64,000 nucleotides of DNA from Streptomyces sp. CB01580 (GCF_001905795.1 NZ_LIXJ01000015.1:4455-68454); one strand, 5' to 3'. Counted from the first letter of the stretch, positions 6,207 through 14,218 are shown. Numbers and translations are program-made. Notes: generated by a model from the sequence alone, not told the origin.

Positions 6207-8372
6207 ATGACCGAACTCGCCGTGGGGGCCGACATGGGCACCCTGCACCACCTCGACGACCACCGCCCCGCCCAGCCGTCCACCGCCACGCCGGTGTCGC
6301 TGGTCAAGAACACCCCGGACACCGCGACCGCCCCGGCCGAGCACAAGGTGGAGGCGGTGGACCGGGCGGACAACCCGCTCGCGGACTGGCTGACCGTCCC
6401 CGACGTGCCGGTCCTGCCGGTGTGGGCCCGGTCCGCGGCGTCCGTGAAGGCGAACGCCGCCGCCCTGGTCCGGCTGTCGTGGTGGCACGCCCGCTACCAC
6501 GGTCTGCGGACCCCGAAGTACCTGGTGAAGACCGTGCTGCTGGCGGCCCGTGGTTTCTTCCGTGCCACTGTCGGCCTGTGGCCGACCCTGTCCGCCCAGG
6601 ACCACAGTGCGGCGGTCAAGGCCCTGCGCGCCCAGGTCAAGACCCGGCCGGAAGACGTCGAGCTGGCGACCCGGTTGCAGATGGCCCACGCGGAACGGAC
6701 CCGCACCCGCCGTTGGCGGTTCGGGGCCGCCGCCGTCGGGGTGGCCTCGGCCGCGATCGGCTTCATGCTGGTCGACCCCGCGGTCCAGGCCGGAATGGCC
6801 ACCGCCGTCGTCACCCCGCTCGCCTACCTGGGCCGGGGCAAGGAAACCCGCCTCTTGGACCAGGCCGTCCCGCCCCTGCGGATCGACATGTCCGCCCAGC
6901 AGCTCAACGACGCGCTCCGCGCCGCCGGTCTCCTCAAGAGCGGCAAGGGCGACGAGGAAGGACCGCGCGTTTCCTGCTCGATGGGCCCGGTCCGTGACGG
7001 CCGCGGCTGGGCCGTGATCTTCGACCTCCCCCGGGGCGGCGGCAAAACCGCCTCCGACGTCCTGGCCAAGCGTGAGGTCATCGCCCAGGAACTCGGGGTG
7101 GACGAGATCCAGGTCATCATGTCCCGCGTCCGCGCCGCCAAGGGCGGCAACGCCGGCCGCGTCTCGATGTGGGTCGCGGACGATGACCCCTACCTCGGCA
7201 CGCCGAACCCGTCCCCCTTCGAGACGGCAGAGCGGTTCTCCATCTGGGAGCCGGTCCCGTTCGGCCAGGACGCCCGCGGCGTCCGCGTGAACATCCCCGT
7301 CATGTGGCAGTCGATGTTCTTCGGCGGACTCCCGCGCCGCGGCAAGACGTTCTCCCAGCGACTGCTCACCGCCGCCGGGCTCCTCGACGCGTACGTGCGG
7401 CACTACGTCGCCGACGGCAAGGGCGGCGCGGACTGGATGCCCATGAAGGCCGTCGCACACCGCCTGGTCATGGGCGCCGAGGACGACGCGATCGAAGCCC
7501 TCAAGGCCATGCTCGCCGAACTCCTCACCGAGATGGAGCGCCGGTTCGCCCTGCTGCGGGATCTGCCTACGTCGGTCTGCCCCGAGGGCAAGCTGACCCC
7601 GGACATCGTCGCCAAGTACAACCTGCCGGTCATCTTCGTCACCATCGACGAGTTGCAGGAGTACTTCACCGCGATGGAGAAGGAGGATCGCGAGCAGGTC
7701 ATCAACGACCTGTGCCGCATCGCCCGCCGCGGCCCGGCCGCCGGGTTCATCAGCAACTTCGCGAGTCAGCGGCCCGACGCCGACAGCGTTCCGACGAAGC
7801 TGCGGGAGATCATCACCATCCGCTACTCGACCCAGGTCGTCGACCGGGCCAGCAGTGACATGGTGCTCGGCAAGGGAAAGGCCGCCCAGGGCGCCGACGC
7901 CTCCGTCCTGTCCGAGGAGCACAAGGGCGTCGGCGTCCTCGTCACCGGTCCGGCCTCGTACGTGACCGTGCGGGCGGACTACCTCGACGGGCCAAGCTTC
8001 GCCGCCCTGTGCCGCAAGGGCCGCACCCTGCGCGAGGCGGCCGGACAGCTCACCGGGGAAGCCGCCGGCGACGTCACCGCCGCCGCCGACGCCGCCGGGA
8101 TCACCGTGCCCGCGATCGTGTCCGACGCGCTGGAGGTGATGCGGCACAGCCCGCGCATGTTCACCACCGACCTGATCAACGGACTCGTCAACCTCGACGA
8201 AGACGTCTACGGCGACTTCAACGCCGAACAGCTCGCCGCCGAGCTGGAGGCCGCCGGAGTGAAGCGCACCAGCAAGCAAGTCAAGATCAGCGGAGCCAAC
8301 GGAGCCGGGTACCAGCGGCGCGACATCGAAGCCGCCGTCCCCGCCGAAATCCTCCTCAGCACCGGCAGGTAA
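6207..8372 (+). CDS. traB: TraB-type FtsK/SpoIIIE DNA translocase
   Basis: A 721-residue ATPase that would pump double-stranded element DNA between mycelial cells. ATG 6207 follows GGAGTA; the long upstream extension of the frame lacks a start site. Residues about 165-205 hold hydrophobic segments (FGAAAVGVASAAIGFML) for membrane anchoring. Walker A is GLPRRGKT with Lys380, and Walker B is VIFVTIDELQ near residue 475. A second P-loop-like string, LPRGGGKT, lies about 105 residues before Walker A. The last 70 residues form a winged-helix-like domain, the part that in TraB/FtsK reads short repeats in the clt locus. Candidate repeats follow the gene. Confidence 0.88.
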   Translation: MTELAVGADMGTLHHLDDHRPAQPSTATPVSLVKNTPDTATAPAEHKVEAVDRADNPLADWLTVPDVPVLPVWARSAASVKANAAALVRLSWWHARYHGLRTPKYLVKTVLLAARGFFRATVGLWPTLSAQDHSAAVKALRAQVKTRPEDVELATRLQMAHAERTRTRRWRFGAAAVGVASAAIGFMLVDPAVQAGMATAVVTPLAYLGRGKETRLLDQAVPPLRIDMSAQQLNDALRAAGLLKSGKGDEEGPRVSCSMGPVRDGRGWAVIFDLPRGGGKTASDVLAKREVIAQELGVDEIQVIMSRVRAAKGGNAGRVSMWVADDDPYLGTPNPSPFETAERFSIWEPVPFGQDARGVRVNIPVMWQSMFFGGLPRRGKTFSQRLLTAAGLLDAYVRHYVADGKGGADWMPMKAVAHRLVMGAEDDAIEALKAMLAELLTEMERRFALLRDLPTSVCPEGKLTPDIVAKYNLPVIFVTIDELQEYFTAMEKEDREQVINDLCRIARRGPAAGFISNFASQRPDADSVPTKLREIITIRYSTQVVDRASSDMVLGKGKAAQGADASVLSEEHKGVGVLVTGPASYVTVRADYLDGPSFAALCRKGRTLREAAGQLTGEAAGDVTAAADAAGITVPAIVSDALEVMRHSPRMFTTDLINGLVNLDEDVYGDFNAEQLAAELEAAGVKRTSKQVKISGANGAGYQRRDIEAAVPAEILLSTGR

Positions 8373-8521
8373 AGGGCACCCCCACTACCCGGACCCCACC
8401 GAACAACCCCTCCACCACCCGTTCCGCAGCCTCCGTGAGGGGCTGCGGAGTAGAGGGGGCCCTTTACCCCGGTCATGGGGCAGGTAAGGGCCCCTGACCT
8501 GCAAGGTAAGGCCGGTAAAGG
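8366..8521. promoter_or_regulatory. Cluster of GGTAARGG repeats, candidate clt/TraB recognition locus
   Basis: The 219-base gap after traB contains five copies of GGTAA(A/G)GG or its near variant: 8368-8375 (spanning the traB stop), 8461-8468 (inverted), 8482-8489, 8505-8512 (GGTAAGGC) and 8514-8521. A perfect 8-bp stem (8424-8431 with 8441-8448) lies among them. TraB translocases act on short repeats in a clt locus, often close to traB. The match in position suggests that role; a replication or operator function is also possible. Confidence 0.45.
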
Positions 8522-8591
8522 GGGGTGCCCGCCACCCGCCCGCACCCCTCCACAGGCCGGAATCCAGCACCCACACCCCTGAAGGAATCCC

Positions 8592-8744
8592 ATGCCCTAC
8601 ACCCCTGAGCCCGAGTCGATGCCGTGCGGTGAGTCCGGCTGCTACTGCCACGGCGCCGGCCCCGAACACGACCAGTGCGCGTGCGGCTGCGACTGCCCCC
8701 GCTGCTGGGACTGCCTCCAGAAGTCCGACAACTGCGACTGCTGA
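8592..8744 (+). CDS. Cysteine-rich protein, 50 aa, probable metal binder
   Basis: It starts at ATG 8592 after GAAGGAATCC and stops at 8742. The product has 11 cysteines in 50 residues, arranged as C-x4-GCYC, then QCACGCDCPRC, WDC and NCDC, with two histidines. This would bind several zinc ions or form a metallothionein-like cluster. It is too short for common ORF filters. It sits between traB and the primase gene and is probably transcribed with them. No known family was recognised. Confidence 0.6.
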   Translation: MPYTPEPESMPCGESGCYCHGAGPEHDQCACGCDCPRCWDCLQKSDNCDC

Positions 8745-8760
8745 CCACCCCGACGCACCA

Positions 8761-8801
8761 AGGGCGGCCCCCATCTCACGCCAATGAACCGGGGCCGCCC
8801 T
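8761..8801. terminator. Hairpin after Cys-rich gene
   Basis: AGGGCGGCCCC at 8761-8771 pairs perfectly with GGGGCCGCCCT at 8791-8801, 16 bases after the stop of the Cys-rich gene. This probably ends the transfer transcript and separates it from the replication genes. Confidence 0.6.
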
Positions 8802-8834
8802 CATCCAGCACAACTCAGAACTGGAGACCCCAGC

Positions 8835-9695
8835 ATGACTCAACCCACCCCGATCCGGCGAGACCATCGCCGGTCCGCCCTCGACCTGGCGGCAGCCGAC
8901 GTGCCCGTCCTGCCCCTCCGCGCGGGCAAGCGCCCGGTCGGCAACTGCCCCGACTGCACCGGGAACGCGTGCGGCGGGCGCCCGAACATGAAGGCGCCGG
9001 GCTCCTGCCAGTGCCCGCGGCCGTGTCACGGCTGGGCCGCTGCCACCACCAACCCAGCCGTCCTCCGGTCCGCTGCGTGGGCCGAGGCGTGGCGGGAGGC
9101 GCACGCGGTCGCCTACCACCCCGGCGGCGCCCGGCTCACCGTCGTCGACCTCGACAACGCCGACGCGATCACCTGGGCCCGCCAGGCACTGCCCGCCACC
9201 CGGACCGTGCCCACCACCCGCGGGGAGCACTGGATCTACCTGGGTGCGATGCAGTCCGCGAACGCGGTCCGGCCCAGCGTCGACATCAAGTCCTGTATGC
9301 AGTACGCCCGGTGGCTCGGGCCCGGCACCGGCACCATGACCCACCTGCCGGACGCCGTGCGCGCGCTGGTCGTCAAAGAGCCGTCTCCGGTCCGGGCCGC
9401 ATCGCACGCCGTCACGGCGCCCGTGCCGGCCGGTGGCGGGGAGTGCCGTCACCGCACACCCACCTACCTGGACCGGGGCATCGCCATGGCCGAGCAGCGC
9501 ATCACCGAGGCCCGCAGCGCGGTGCACAGCACCGTGTACCGGACGTTCCTCGCCGTACTGTCCGCCCACGGCCGGTGCGGCTGCCTCACCGAGGCGCACA
9601 TGGACCGCCTGTTCGCCGCCGCTCAGGCCAAGGGCGAGGGCCCCCGGCACTGCGCGGTTGCCTGGTCCAACGCCCGCGCCGCGCTGGGGATGTGA
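8835..9695 (+). CDS. Bifunctional DNA primase/polymerase (Prim-Pol), RepPP type
   Basis: ATG 8835 is preceded by CTGGAGACC and gives 286 residues. The archaeo-eukaryotic primase-polymerase fold is indicated by VAYHPGGARLTVVDLDN, where the DLD acids would bind the catalytic metals, and by the downstream GEHWIYLG strand. An insert with CPDCTGNAC and GSCQCPRPC carries seven cysteines and probably binds zinc. The C-terminal part is helical. Such proteins start replication of AICEs of the RepPP class after excision. The helicase gene starts three bases after its stop, so the two act together. Confidence 0.78.
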   Translation: MTQPTPIRRDHRRSALDLAAADVPVLPLRAGKRPVGNCPDCTGNACGGRPNMKAPGSCQCPRPCHGWAAATTNPAVLRSAAWAEAWREAHAVAYHPGGARLTVVDLDNADAITWARQALPATRTVPTTRGEHWIYLGAMQSANAVRPSVDIKSCMQYARWLGPGTGTMTHLPDAVRALVVKEPSPVRAASHAVTAPVPAGGGECRHRTPTYLDRGIAMAEQRITEARSAVHSTVYRTFLAVLSAHGRCGCLTEAHMDRLFAAAQAKGEGPRHCAVAWSNARAALGM

Positions 9696-9698
9696 GCC

Positions 9699-11171
9699 AT
9701 GTCCGAGGACGAGAAGACCCCGGCCCGCGAAGTCATCACCGACTACGCGCAGGCCCATTTTAGGTACTTCCGCACCATCGACGGGGCCGTCTACGCCCAG
9801 CGCAACGGCCACCCCGTCGCCCGCCCCATCCGCTCCCAGGGCACGACCGGTAGCCACCGCCAGGAACTCATGGTCGGCCTGTTCAAGGACGGGCTTGGCG
9901 TCTTCAACGGAACCGCCTTGAAGGAGGCACTCGACTTGATCGAAGCACTCGCGCTCACCGAGGATGTCCAGCCCGTCCACATTCGCGTCGCCCCCGGGTT
10001 CGACGGCGCGACGTGGCTTGACCTGGGCCGCGACGACGGCAAGTCCGTCCGCATCCACCCCACCGGCTGGGACATCCTCACCCCCGACCCCCGCGAGGTC
10101 TGCTGGCGCCGCACCCAGCTCACCGGCGAACTCCCCCTTCCGGCCAAGGACACCGACGGCAAGGGCATCGATCTGCTGATGCGGCTGTGCAACTTTACCG
10201 ATGCCCGCGCCGAGAGTCTCGCCCTGGCCTGGCTGATCGGCTGCCTCGGCCCCGACGTGCCGGTCCCCGCTCCCTTCCTCACCGGCCCGCAGGGCGCGGG
10301 CAAGTCCACCGCTGGCAAGATGCTCGTCCGGATCATCGAGGGCATGAGCGGCGACCTCCGTCGGGCCCCGAAGGACGAGGAGAACCTGATCACGGCTGTG
10401 GCCGCCGGATGGGTCACCGGCCTGGATAACCTCTCCCACCTCGGCCCGGACCTGTCCGACCTCATGTGCTGCATCGTCACCGGCGCCGAGAACATCAAGC
10501 GCGCCCTGTTCACCGATGGCGACGTCGTCCGCGCCCGCTACCGTCGGCCGATGCTGCTGACCGGCATTGACGTCGGCGTCATCCGCCCCGACCTCGCCGA
10601 ACGCCTCCTCCCCCTCCGCCTGGAACGCCCCCGGGTGCGGCGGACCGAGGCGGAGCTGTGGGCCGACTTCGCCAGGAACCTGCCCGTGATCCTCGGGTCC
10701 GTGCTCGACCTGGCCGTCAAGGTCCGCGCGACCGAGGCCGACATCCCCACCGACCTGCGCATGGCCGACTTCGCCCACCTGTGCGCGCAGCTCGACGCCG
10801 CCGCCAGCATGGGCGCGCTGGACGCCTACCGCGCCAGCCTGGACGACCTCAACGACGACGTCATCGAAGGCGACCTCCTCGCTCAGACCGTCCTCAAGCA
10901 CGCCGCCGACATCGACCCGGGCGTGGAGGTCCGGATGACCTCCGCCGAGTGGCTGCACGGCCTCACCCAGCTCTACACCGGTGAGGACTTCCGTCCCCTG
11001 CCCAAGGGGTGGCCCACCACCGGCAAGGTCCTCTCCGACCGCCTCAAGCGCCTCCAGCCCGTCCTGGCCGCCCGAGGCGTCCTTGTCGACTGGGGCCGCA
11101 CCAAGCTCGCCCGCTACATCGAAATGACCCGGCCCAAGCCCCCGCAGGACGAACAGCGCCAGGTGTTCTAG
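9699..11171 (+). CDS. AAA+ replicative helicase / primase partner
   Basis: The 490-residue product starts at ATG 9699, three bases after the Prim-Pol stop. A P-loop GPQGAGKST lies near residue 205, with TGLDNLSHLGPDLSD as a probable Walker B/sensor region and an arginine-rich segment (ARYRRPMLLTGIDV) after it. The C-terminal third is helical. It resembles the D5/SF3-like helicases that accompany Prim-Pol in phages and AICEs. It would unwind the origin for copy-up of the excised circle. The iteron array lies 190 bases beyond its stop. Confidence 0.75.
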   Translation: MSEDEKTPAREVITDYAQAHFRYFRTIDGAVYAQRNGHPVARPIRSQGTTGSHRQELMVGLFKDGLGVFNGTALKEALDLIEALALTEDVQPVHIRVAPGFDGATWLDLGRDDGKSVRIHPTGWDILTPDPREVCWRRTQLTGELPLPAKDTDGKGIDLLMRLCNFTDARAESLALAWLIGCLGPDVPVPAPFLTGPQGAGKSTAGKMLVRIIEGMSGDLRRAPKDEENLITAVAAGWVTGLDNLSHLGPDLSDLMCCIVTGAENIKRALFTDGDVVRARYRRPMLLTGIDVGVIRPDLAERLLPLRLERPRVRRTEAELWADFARNLPVILGSVLDLAVKVRATEADIPTDLRMADFAHLCAQLDAAASMGALDAYRASLDDLNDDVIEGDLLAQTVLKHAADIDPGVEVRMTSAEWLHGLTQLYTGEDFRPLPKGWPTTGKVLSDRLKRLQPVLAARGVLVDWGRTKLARYIEMTRPKPPQDEQRQVF

Positions 11172-11200
11172 CCCCCGCGCCACGCGGCCCGCCGCACAAG

Positions 11201-11245
11201 CAAGAGGAGCACCCCTCCCCGGCGCGGGAGGCGGTGCTCCTCTTG
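11201..11245 (+). terminator. Rho-independent terminator after helicase gene
   Basis: CAAGAGGAGCACC (11201-11213) pairs perfectly with GGTGCTCCTCTTG (11233-11245). The loop contains a further CCTCCC/GGGAGG stem, and TTGTT follows. It lies 30 bases after the helicase stop. Confidence 0.8.
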
Positions 11246-11357
11246 TTGTTCGGCGGACGCCGCCCAAAGAACGCGCCGCGACGCGACTCCGCATTCACGC
11301 CTTCCAACGCACTACCACAACAGACACCCCTCTCTTTTTTCCTAAGAAAGGGAACGC

Positions 11358-11577
11358 TGCGTCACCTGCGTCACCAGACGGCCCGAAACACTCCCTGAGC
11401 TGCTGCAACGAGGGTGACGCAGAACAACTTCGCCTGCGTCATCCTGCGTCACCTGCGTCACCACGCGCGTCACCGATGACGTATGCCTGCGTCACCGATG
11501 ACGTACCCCCACGCCTCTGCGTCACCGCAAATCCGCAGCTCAGCACCCGCGAATGACGCAGATGACGCGGTGACGCA
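11358..11577. repeat. Iteron array TGCGTCACC, candidate origin of replication or xis/int operator
   Basis: About a dozen copies of the 9-mer TGCGTCACC or one-mismatch variants occur in both orientations: 11358, 11367, 11413 (inverted), 11435, 11445, 11454, 11466, 11488, 11518, 11552 (inverted), 11561 (inverted) and 11569 (inverted). Two copies extend into GTCACCGATGACGTA, giving a CGTCA-CCGA-TGACG dyad. The array fills the non-coding stretch between the helicase terminator and xis. Direct-repeat iterons next to replication genes usually mark an origin. Control of xis-int is the other possibility, and both may apply. Confidence 0.72.
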
Positions 11578-11642
11578 GAAATCCGCACCTCGGACAGGCG
11601 CGGCCCGGACCACCCCCAAAAGACTCGCCCCTGGAGGCCGCA

Positions 11643-11840
11643 GTGAGTTCTGCCCTGCCCACCACTCACCGAGCACTCACTGTCCCGGAAGTTATGGACG
11701 CGCTCGCCCTCAGCCGGTTCAAGGTCTACGACCTCATCCGCTCACGTCAGCTCAAGAGCATCAAGATCGGCCGATGCCGCAGGGTGCCCGCTGACGCGCT
11801 CCGAACCTTTATCGACCACCAGTTGGAGGACGCTGCCTGA
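11643..11840 (+). CDS. xis: Excisionase (Xis), MerR/HTH_17-like, 65 aa
   Basis: GTG 11643 follows CTGGAGG. The product has the compact winged-helix pattern LTVPEVMDALALSRFKVYDL then a basic wing (IKIGRCRRVPADAL), as in excisionase-family DNA-binding proteins. It would bend attachment-site DNA and direct the integrase towards excision. Its stop overlaps the integrase ATG (TGATG at 11838-11842), the arrangement usual for AICE xis-int pairs. The upstream iterons may regulate it. Confidence 0.85.
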   Translation: MSSALPTTHRALTVPEVMDALALSRFKVYDLIRSRQLKSIKIGRCRRVPADALRTFIDHQLEDAA

Positions 11841-12985
11841 TGGCACGCAAGAGGAATCCGAACGGCGCCGGCAGCATCTGGCAGCGCAAAGACGGGCGAT
11901 ACGAAGCCCGGGTGTACGTTCCCCAGCCCGACGGCACGCGCAAGCGCAAAACCGTCTACGGGTCCACTTGGGATGAGTGCGACGCCAAGCGACAGGAGTT
12001 GGTCCTGCGGGACCGCCAAGGCGTCCCCACCCCCACCCGCTCGGCCAAGCTCTCCGAGTGGTTGCCGTACTGGCTGGACGAGTTCGTCAAGAACGACCGC
12101 AAGAAGACGACGTACGCCAAGTACGAGACGCACGTCCGCCGCTACCTGATCCCGCACATCGGCCCCAAGCGCCTGGAGACCCTGGGTGCAGCCGACGTGC
12201 GCCGCATGCTCACAGCAGTAACAGCACAGGCGTCGGCAGCCACAGCCAAGGAGTCGCACCGCGTCCTACGCAGCGCGCTCACGGCCGCATGCCGAGAGGA
12301 GCTGATCAGCCGGAACGTGGTCAAGCTCGTTCCTGCCCCTCGGGTGCAGTCTCGGGAGCTCAAGCCGTGGGATCTGGACCAGACGACAACCTTCTTGGAG
12401 GCTGCGAGGAAGGACCCGCTGTACGCGGCGTTCGTGCTGGCTGTGGCTCTCGGACTGCGGCGAGGAGAGGTCCTGGGGCTGCGCTGGTCAGACATCGATC
12501 TGGAGCGTCGCACTCTCACCGTGCGCAACCAGATCCAGCGGGTCCAGAAGGAGCTCTATGCGGACTCCACGAAGAACCGGCGTACCCGTGCCATCCCCGT
12601 CCCGCTCATGTGCGTGGCCCCATTGCGTTGGCAGCGCCTACGACAAGCCGCACAGCGCCTCGCGGCAGGGCAGGCGTGGCATGACAGCGATTACGTGTTC
12701 ACGACTCGCACCGGTCGCACGATCGAGCCGAGAAACCTCAGCCGTTCGTTCGAGCGCATCACAGAGGACGCAGGGCTCCCCCGCATCAGGCTCCACGACG
12801 CCCGGCACGGATGCGCCACACTCCTATTCGCCGCAGGTGTACCGGCGCGCGTCGTGATGGAGATTCTGGGTCACTCACAGATCGCCGTCACGATGAACAT
12901 CTACACCCACGTCTCCGACGACAATCGAAGAGAGGCGATGGGTCACATGGACCGCCTGTTGCGGCGTCGTCGCCCGTCCGACTGA
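11840..12985 (+). CDS. int: Tyrosine site-specific integrase
   Basis: The 381-residue product has an Arg/Lys-rich N-terminal arm (MARKRNPNGAGSIW with an AP2-like WQRKDGRYEARVY), a SAM-like core-binding domain at about 60-165 and a catalytic domain at about 175-375. Catalytic residues visible are Arg in LGLRRGEVLG, the HxxR box in HDARHG, and His plus nucleophile Tyr355 in LGHSQIAVTMNIYTH. It would insert the element at the 3' end of tRNA-Val, whose CCA end is only 63 bases beyond the stop. The start overlaps xis, and a strong bidirectional hairpin ends the gene. Confidence 0.93.
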   Translation: MARKRNPNGAGSIWQRKDGRYEARVYVPQPDGTRKRKTVYGSTWDECDAKRQELVLRDRQGVPTPTRSAKLSEWLPYWLDEFVKNDRKKTTYAKYETHVRRYLIPHIGPKRLETLGAADVRRMLTAVTAQASAATAKESHRVLRSALTAACREELISRNVVKLVPAPRVQSRELKPWDLDQTTTFLEAARKDPLYAAFVLAVALGLRRGEVLGLRWSDIDLERRTLTVRNQIQRVQKELYADSTKNRRTRAIPVPLMCVAPLRWQRLRQAAQRLAAGQAWHDSDYVFTTRTGRTIEPRNLSRSFERITEDAGLPRIRLHDARHGCATLLFAAGVPARVVMEILGHSQIAVTMNIYTHVSDDNRREAMGHMDRLLRRRRPSD

Positions 12986-13010
12986 GCGACTGCCGTCAAG
13001 AACTACCGTC

Positions 13011-13043
13011 AACGCCCCCGCAGCGGCTCGCTGCGGGGGCGTT
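13011..13043. terminator. Bidirectional terminator between int and tRNA-Val
   Basis: AACGCCCCCGCAGCG (13011-13025) pairs perfectly over 15 bp with 13029-13043 around a GCT loop. It lies between the convergent int and tRNA genes, so it can stop transcription from both sides. Confidence 0.8.
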
Positions 13044-13048
13044 CTGGC

Positions 13049-13095
13049 TGGTGGGCGCGGACGGTTTCGAACCGCCGACATCTGCTTTGTAAGAG
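13049..13095. other. Int-proximal attachment site (att) in tRNA 3' half
   Basis: AICE tyrosine integrases recombine within the 3' half of a tRNA gene, and the element's attP restores the tRNA end. The int gene ends 63 bases away, so the junction should lie between the anticodon loop and the CCA end. The exact core cannot be fixed, because the other att copy is outside the window. Confidence 0.5.
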
Positions 13096-13123
13096 CAGCG
13101 CTCTACCCCTGAGCTACGCACCC
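13049..13123 (-). tRNA. tRNA-Val (anticodon UAC)
   Basis: The minus strand folds as a complete cloverleaf. The acceptor GGGTGCG pairs with CGCGCCC, the D stem is GCTC/GAGC, and the anticodon stem CTGCT/AGCAG holds loop CTTACAA (anticodon TAC). The T stem is GGCGG/CCGTC with TTCGAAA, discriminator A, and an encoded CCA (13051-13049). It reads GUA valine codons. The gene is intact even though the AICE integrated at its 3' end. Confidence 0.95.
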
Positions 13124-13250
13124 GTGGATGAACCAACAGGGTACATGGCCGATCGACCACGGTCACAAGCGGTCCCGAGCCGACCGGACGCGGGGCCTGA
13201 GCGGTCGTCCCGTCGGCAGTGGCGGCGCGGGGGACGGCAAGTGAGGCTTC

Positions 13251-13316
13251 GGGCCGGGGCCGGGGCCGGGGCCGAGGCCGGGGCCAGGGCCGGGGCCGGG
13301 GCCGGGGCCGGGGCCC
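13251..13316. repeat. GGGGCC hexanucleotide tandem repeat
   Basis: Eleven slightly degenerate copies of the 6-mer GGGGCC run without interruption, with variants GAGGCC and CAGGGC. The plus strand has runs of four G every six bases and could form G-quadruplexes. It lies in the 320-base gap between the tRNA gene and the DUF4097 lipoprotein gene, which otherwise shows no gene. Confidence 0.85.
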
Positions 13317-13444
13317 AGGTGGTGGGGGGGTTATCCCCACCCCGATCATGGTGGCCGACCGGATTCCGGCGGGTGGGGTCGCCTACGTACGGTGAGGTCA
13401 CACCGTTGGGGACCACCCGGCGTAACCATGGGGGATGGAACATC

Positions 13445-14218
13445 GTGACAGTCCGCACTCGTGCTCTCATCGCGTCCGGTGGGGCCCTGCTCCTGGGGCT
13501 CGCCGTCAGTGGCTGCGGAAGCTCGGATCCCGGTGACGCGCCCGCCGAGCACAAGTCGTTCGCCCTCGGAGGGGCAACTGGAAAGGCGCTGACCATCGAC
13601 GCCACCAACACGACGCTGGAACTCACGCCCGCCGATGTGCGCGAGGTAGAGGTGACCCGGCGCGTCGACGGCTGGGTGTTCGCCGGGAGCGGGCCCGAAG
13701 CGCAGTGGGGGCTGCGGGACGGCACACTGACCCTCCGGGTGAAGTGCCGGGCCCTGATCAGCGACTGCTCCTCGCGTCACCAGGTGAAGGTGCCGCGTGG
13801 CGTGGCGGTGACCGTCGAGGGCGGCAACGGGAAGATCACCGCGTCCGGCTTCGACACGCCCCTCAAGCTGCGCAACAACAACGGCACCGTCACCGTCCGG
13901 GACTCCAGCGGGCCGCTCTCGTTGGAGAGCCACAACGGAACCGTCGACGCGGAAGGGATCTCGGCGGCGTCCGTCTCGGCGCAGTGCGACAACGGCAGGA
14001 TCCGGCTCGGCTTCGCCTCCGCCCCGGACCTCGTCAAGGCCCGCAGCCACAACGGGAGCATCACCATCGGGCTGCCGGGCGGTTCCGTGAAGTACGCGGT
14101 GAGCGCCACCGCCCACAACGGAAGGACCTCGGTGGACGTGCCGCGCAGCGACGACAGCTCTCATGTGGTGGAGGCTCGGAGCAACAATGGCCGGATCACG
14201 GTTCGAACCGCGAACTGA
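13445..14218 (+). CDS. DUF4097-type beta-helix lipoprotein
   Basis: GTG 13445 begins a 257-residue protein with a short basic N-terminus, a hydrophobic stretch and lipobox LAVSGC (Cys near residue 22), so it is exported and lipid-anchored. The mature part has repeated strand-turn units with Asn-Gly/Asn-Asn turns (GGNGKITASG, NNNGTVTVRD, SHNGTVDAEG, CDNGRIRLGF, SHNGSITIGL, SNNGRITVRT), typical of DUF4097 right-handed beta-solenoids. The role is unknown in this family; adhesion or envelope stress are guesses. The frame extends upstream to 13124 through the GGGGCC repeat, but that part has no ribosome site and no signal peptide logic. Confidence 0.8.
   Translation: MTVRTRALIASGGALLLGLAVSGCGSSDPGDAPAEHKSFALGGATGKALTIDATNTTLELTPADVREVEVTRRVDGWVFAGSGPEAQWGLRDGTLTLRVKCRALISDCSSRHQVKVPRGVAVTVEGGNGKITASGFDTPLKLRNNNGTVTVRDSSGPLSLESHNGTVDAEGISAASVSAQCDNGRIRLGFASAPDLVKARSHNGSITIGLPGGSVKYAVSATAHNGRTSVDVPRSDDSSHVVEARSNNGRITVRTAN

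Larger units (their letters stand above)
1..13095 (+). mobile_element. Integrated AICE (actinomycete integrative and conjugative element), left end outside window
   Basis: Nearly all genes are on the plus strand and tightly packed. The order is small unknown genes, DUF2637 protein, NUDIX protein, TraB/FtsK translocase, Prim-Pol, helicase, excisionase, tyrosine integrase, then a tRNA gene. This is the layout of AICEs that replicate with a primase-polymerase (RepPP type) and transfer double-stranded DNA through TraB. The right boundary lies in the 3' part of the tRNA-Val gene, where the gene stays intact. I found no second copy of the tRNA 3' end in bases 1-200, so the other junction must lie further left. 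The true start of the element is therefore unknown. Confidence 0.88.

Noticed and set aside
6174..8279. Antisense open frame of 701 codons opposite traB
   Set aside because: A shadow of the traB codon bias; the product is Gly/Asp/Val-rich with no recognisable domain or start signal.
8385..11294. Antisense open frame of 969 codons opposite the replication genes
   Set aside because: It runs through terminators, the Cys-rich gene and two clear plus-strand genes and has no domain features.
11358..11577. CRISPR-like array
   Set aside because: The repeats are only nine bases, occur in both orientations and have no regular spacers; they are iterons. No CRISPR array or cas gene is seen anywhere in the window.
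13124..13444. Upstream extension of the lipoprotein gene through the GGGGCC repeat
   Set aside because: It would bury the signal peptide and lipobox 107 residues inside the protein; the repeat gives an Ala/Gly run with no ribosome site.
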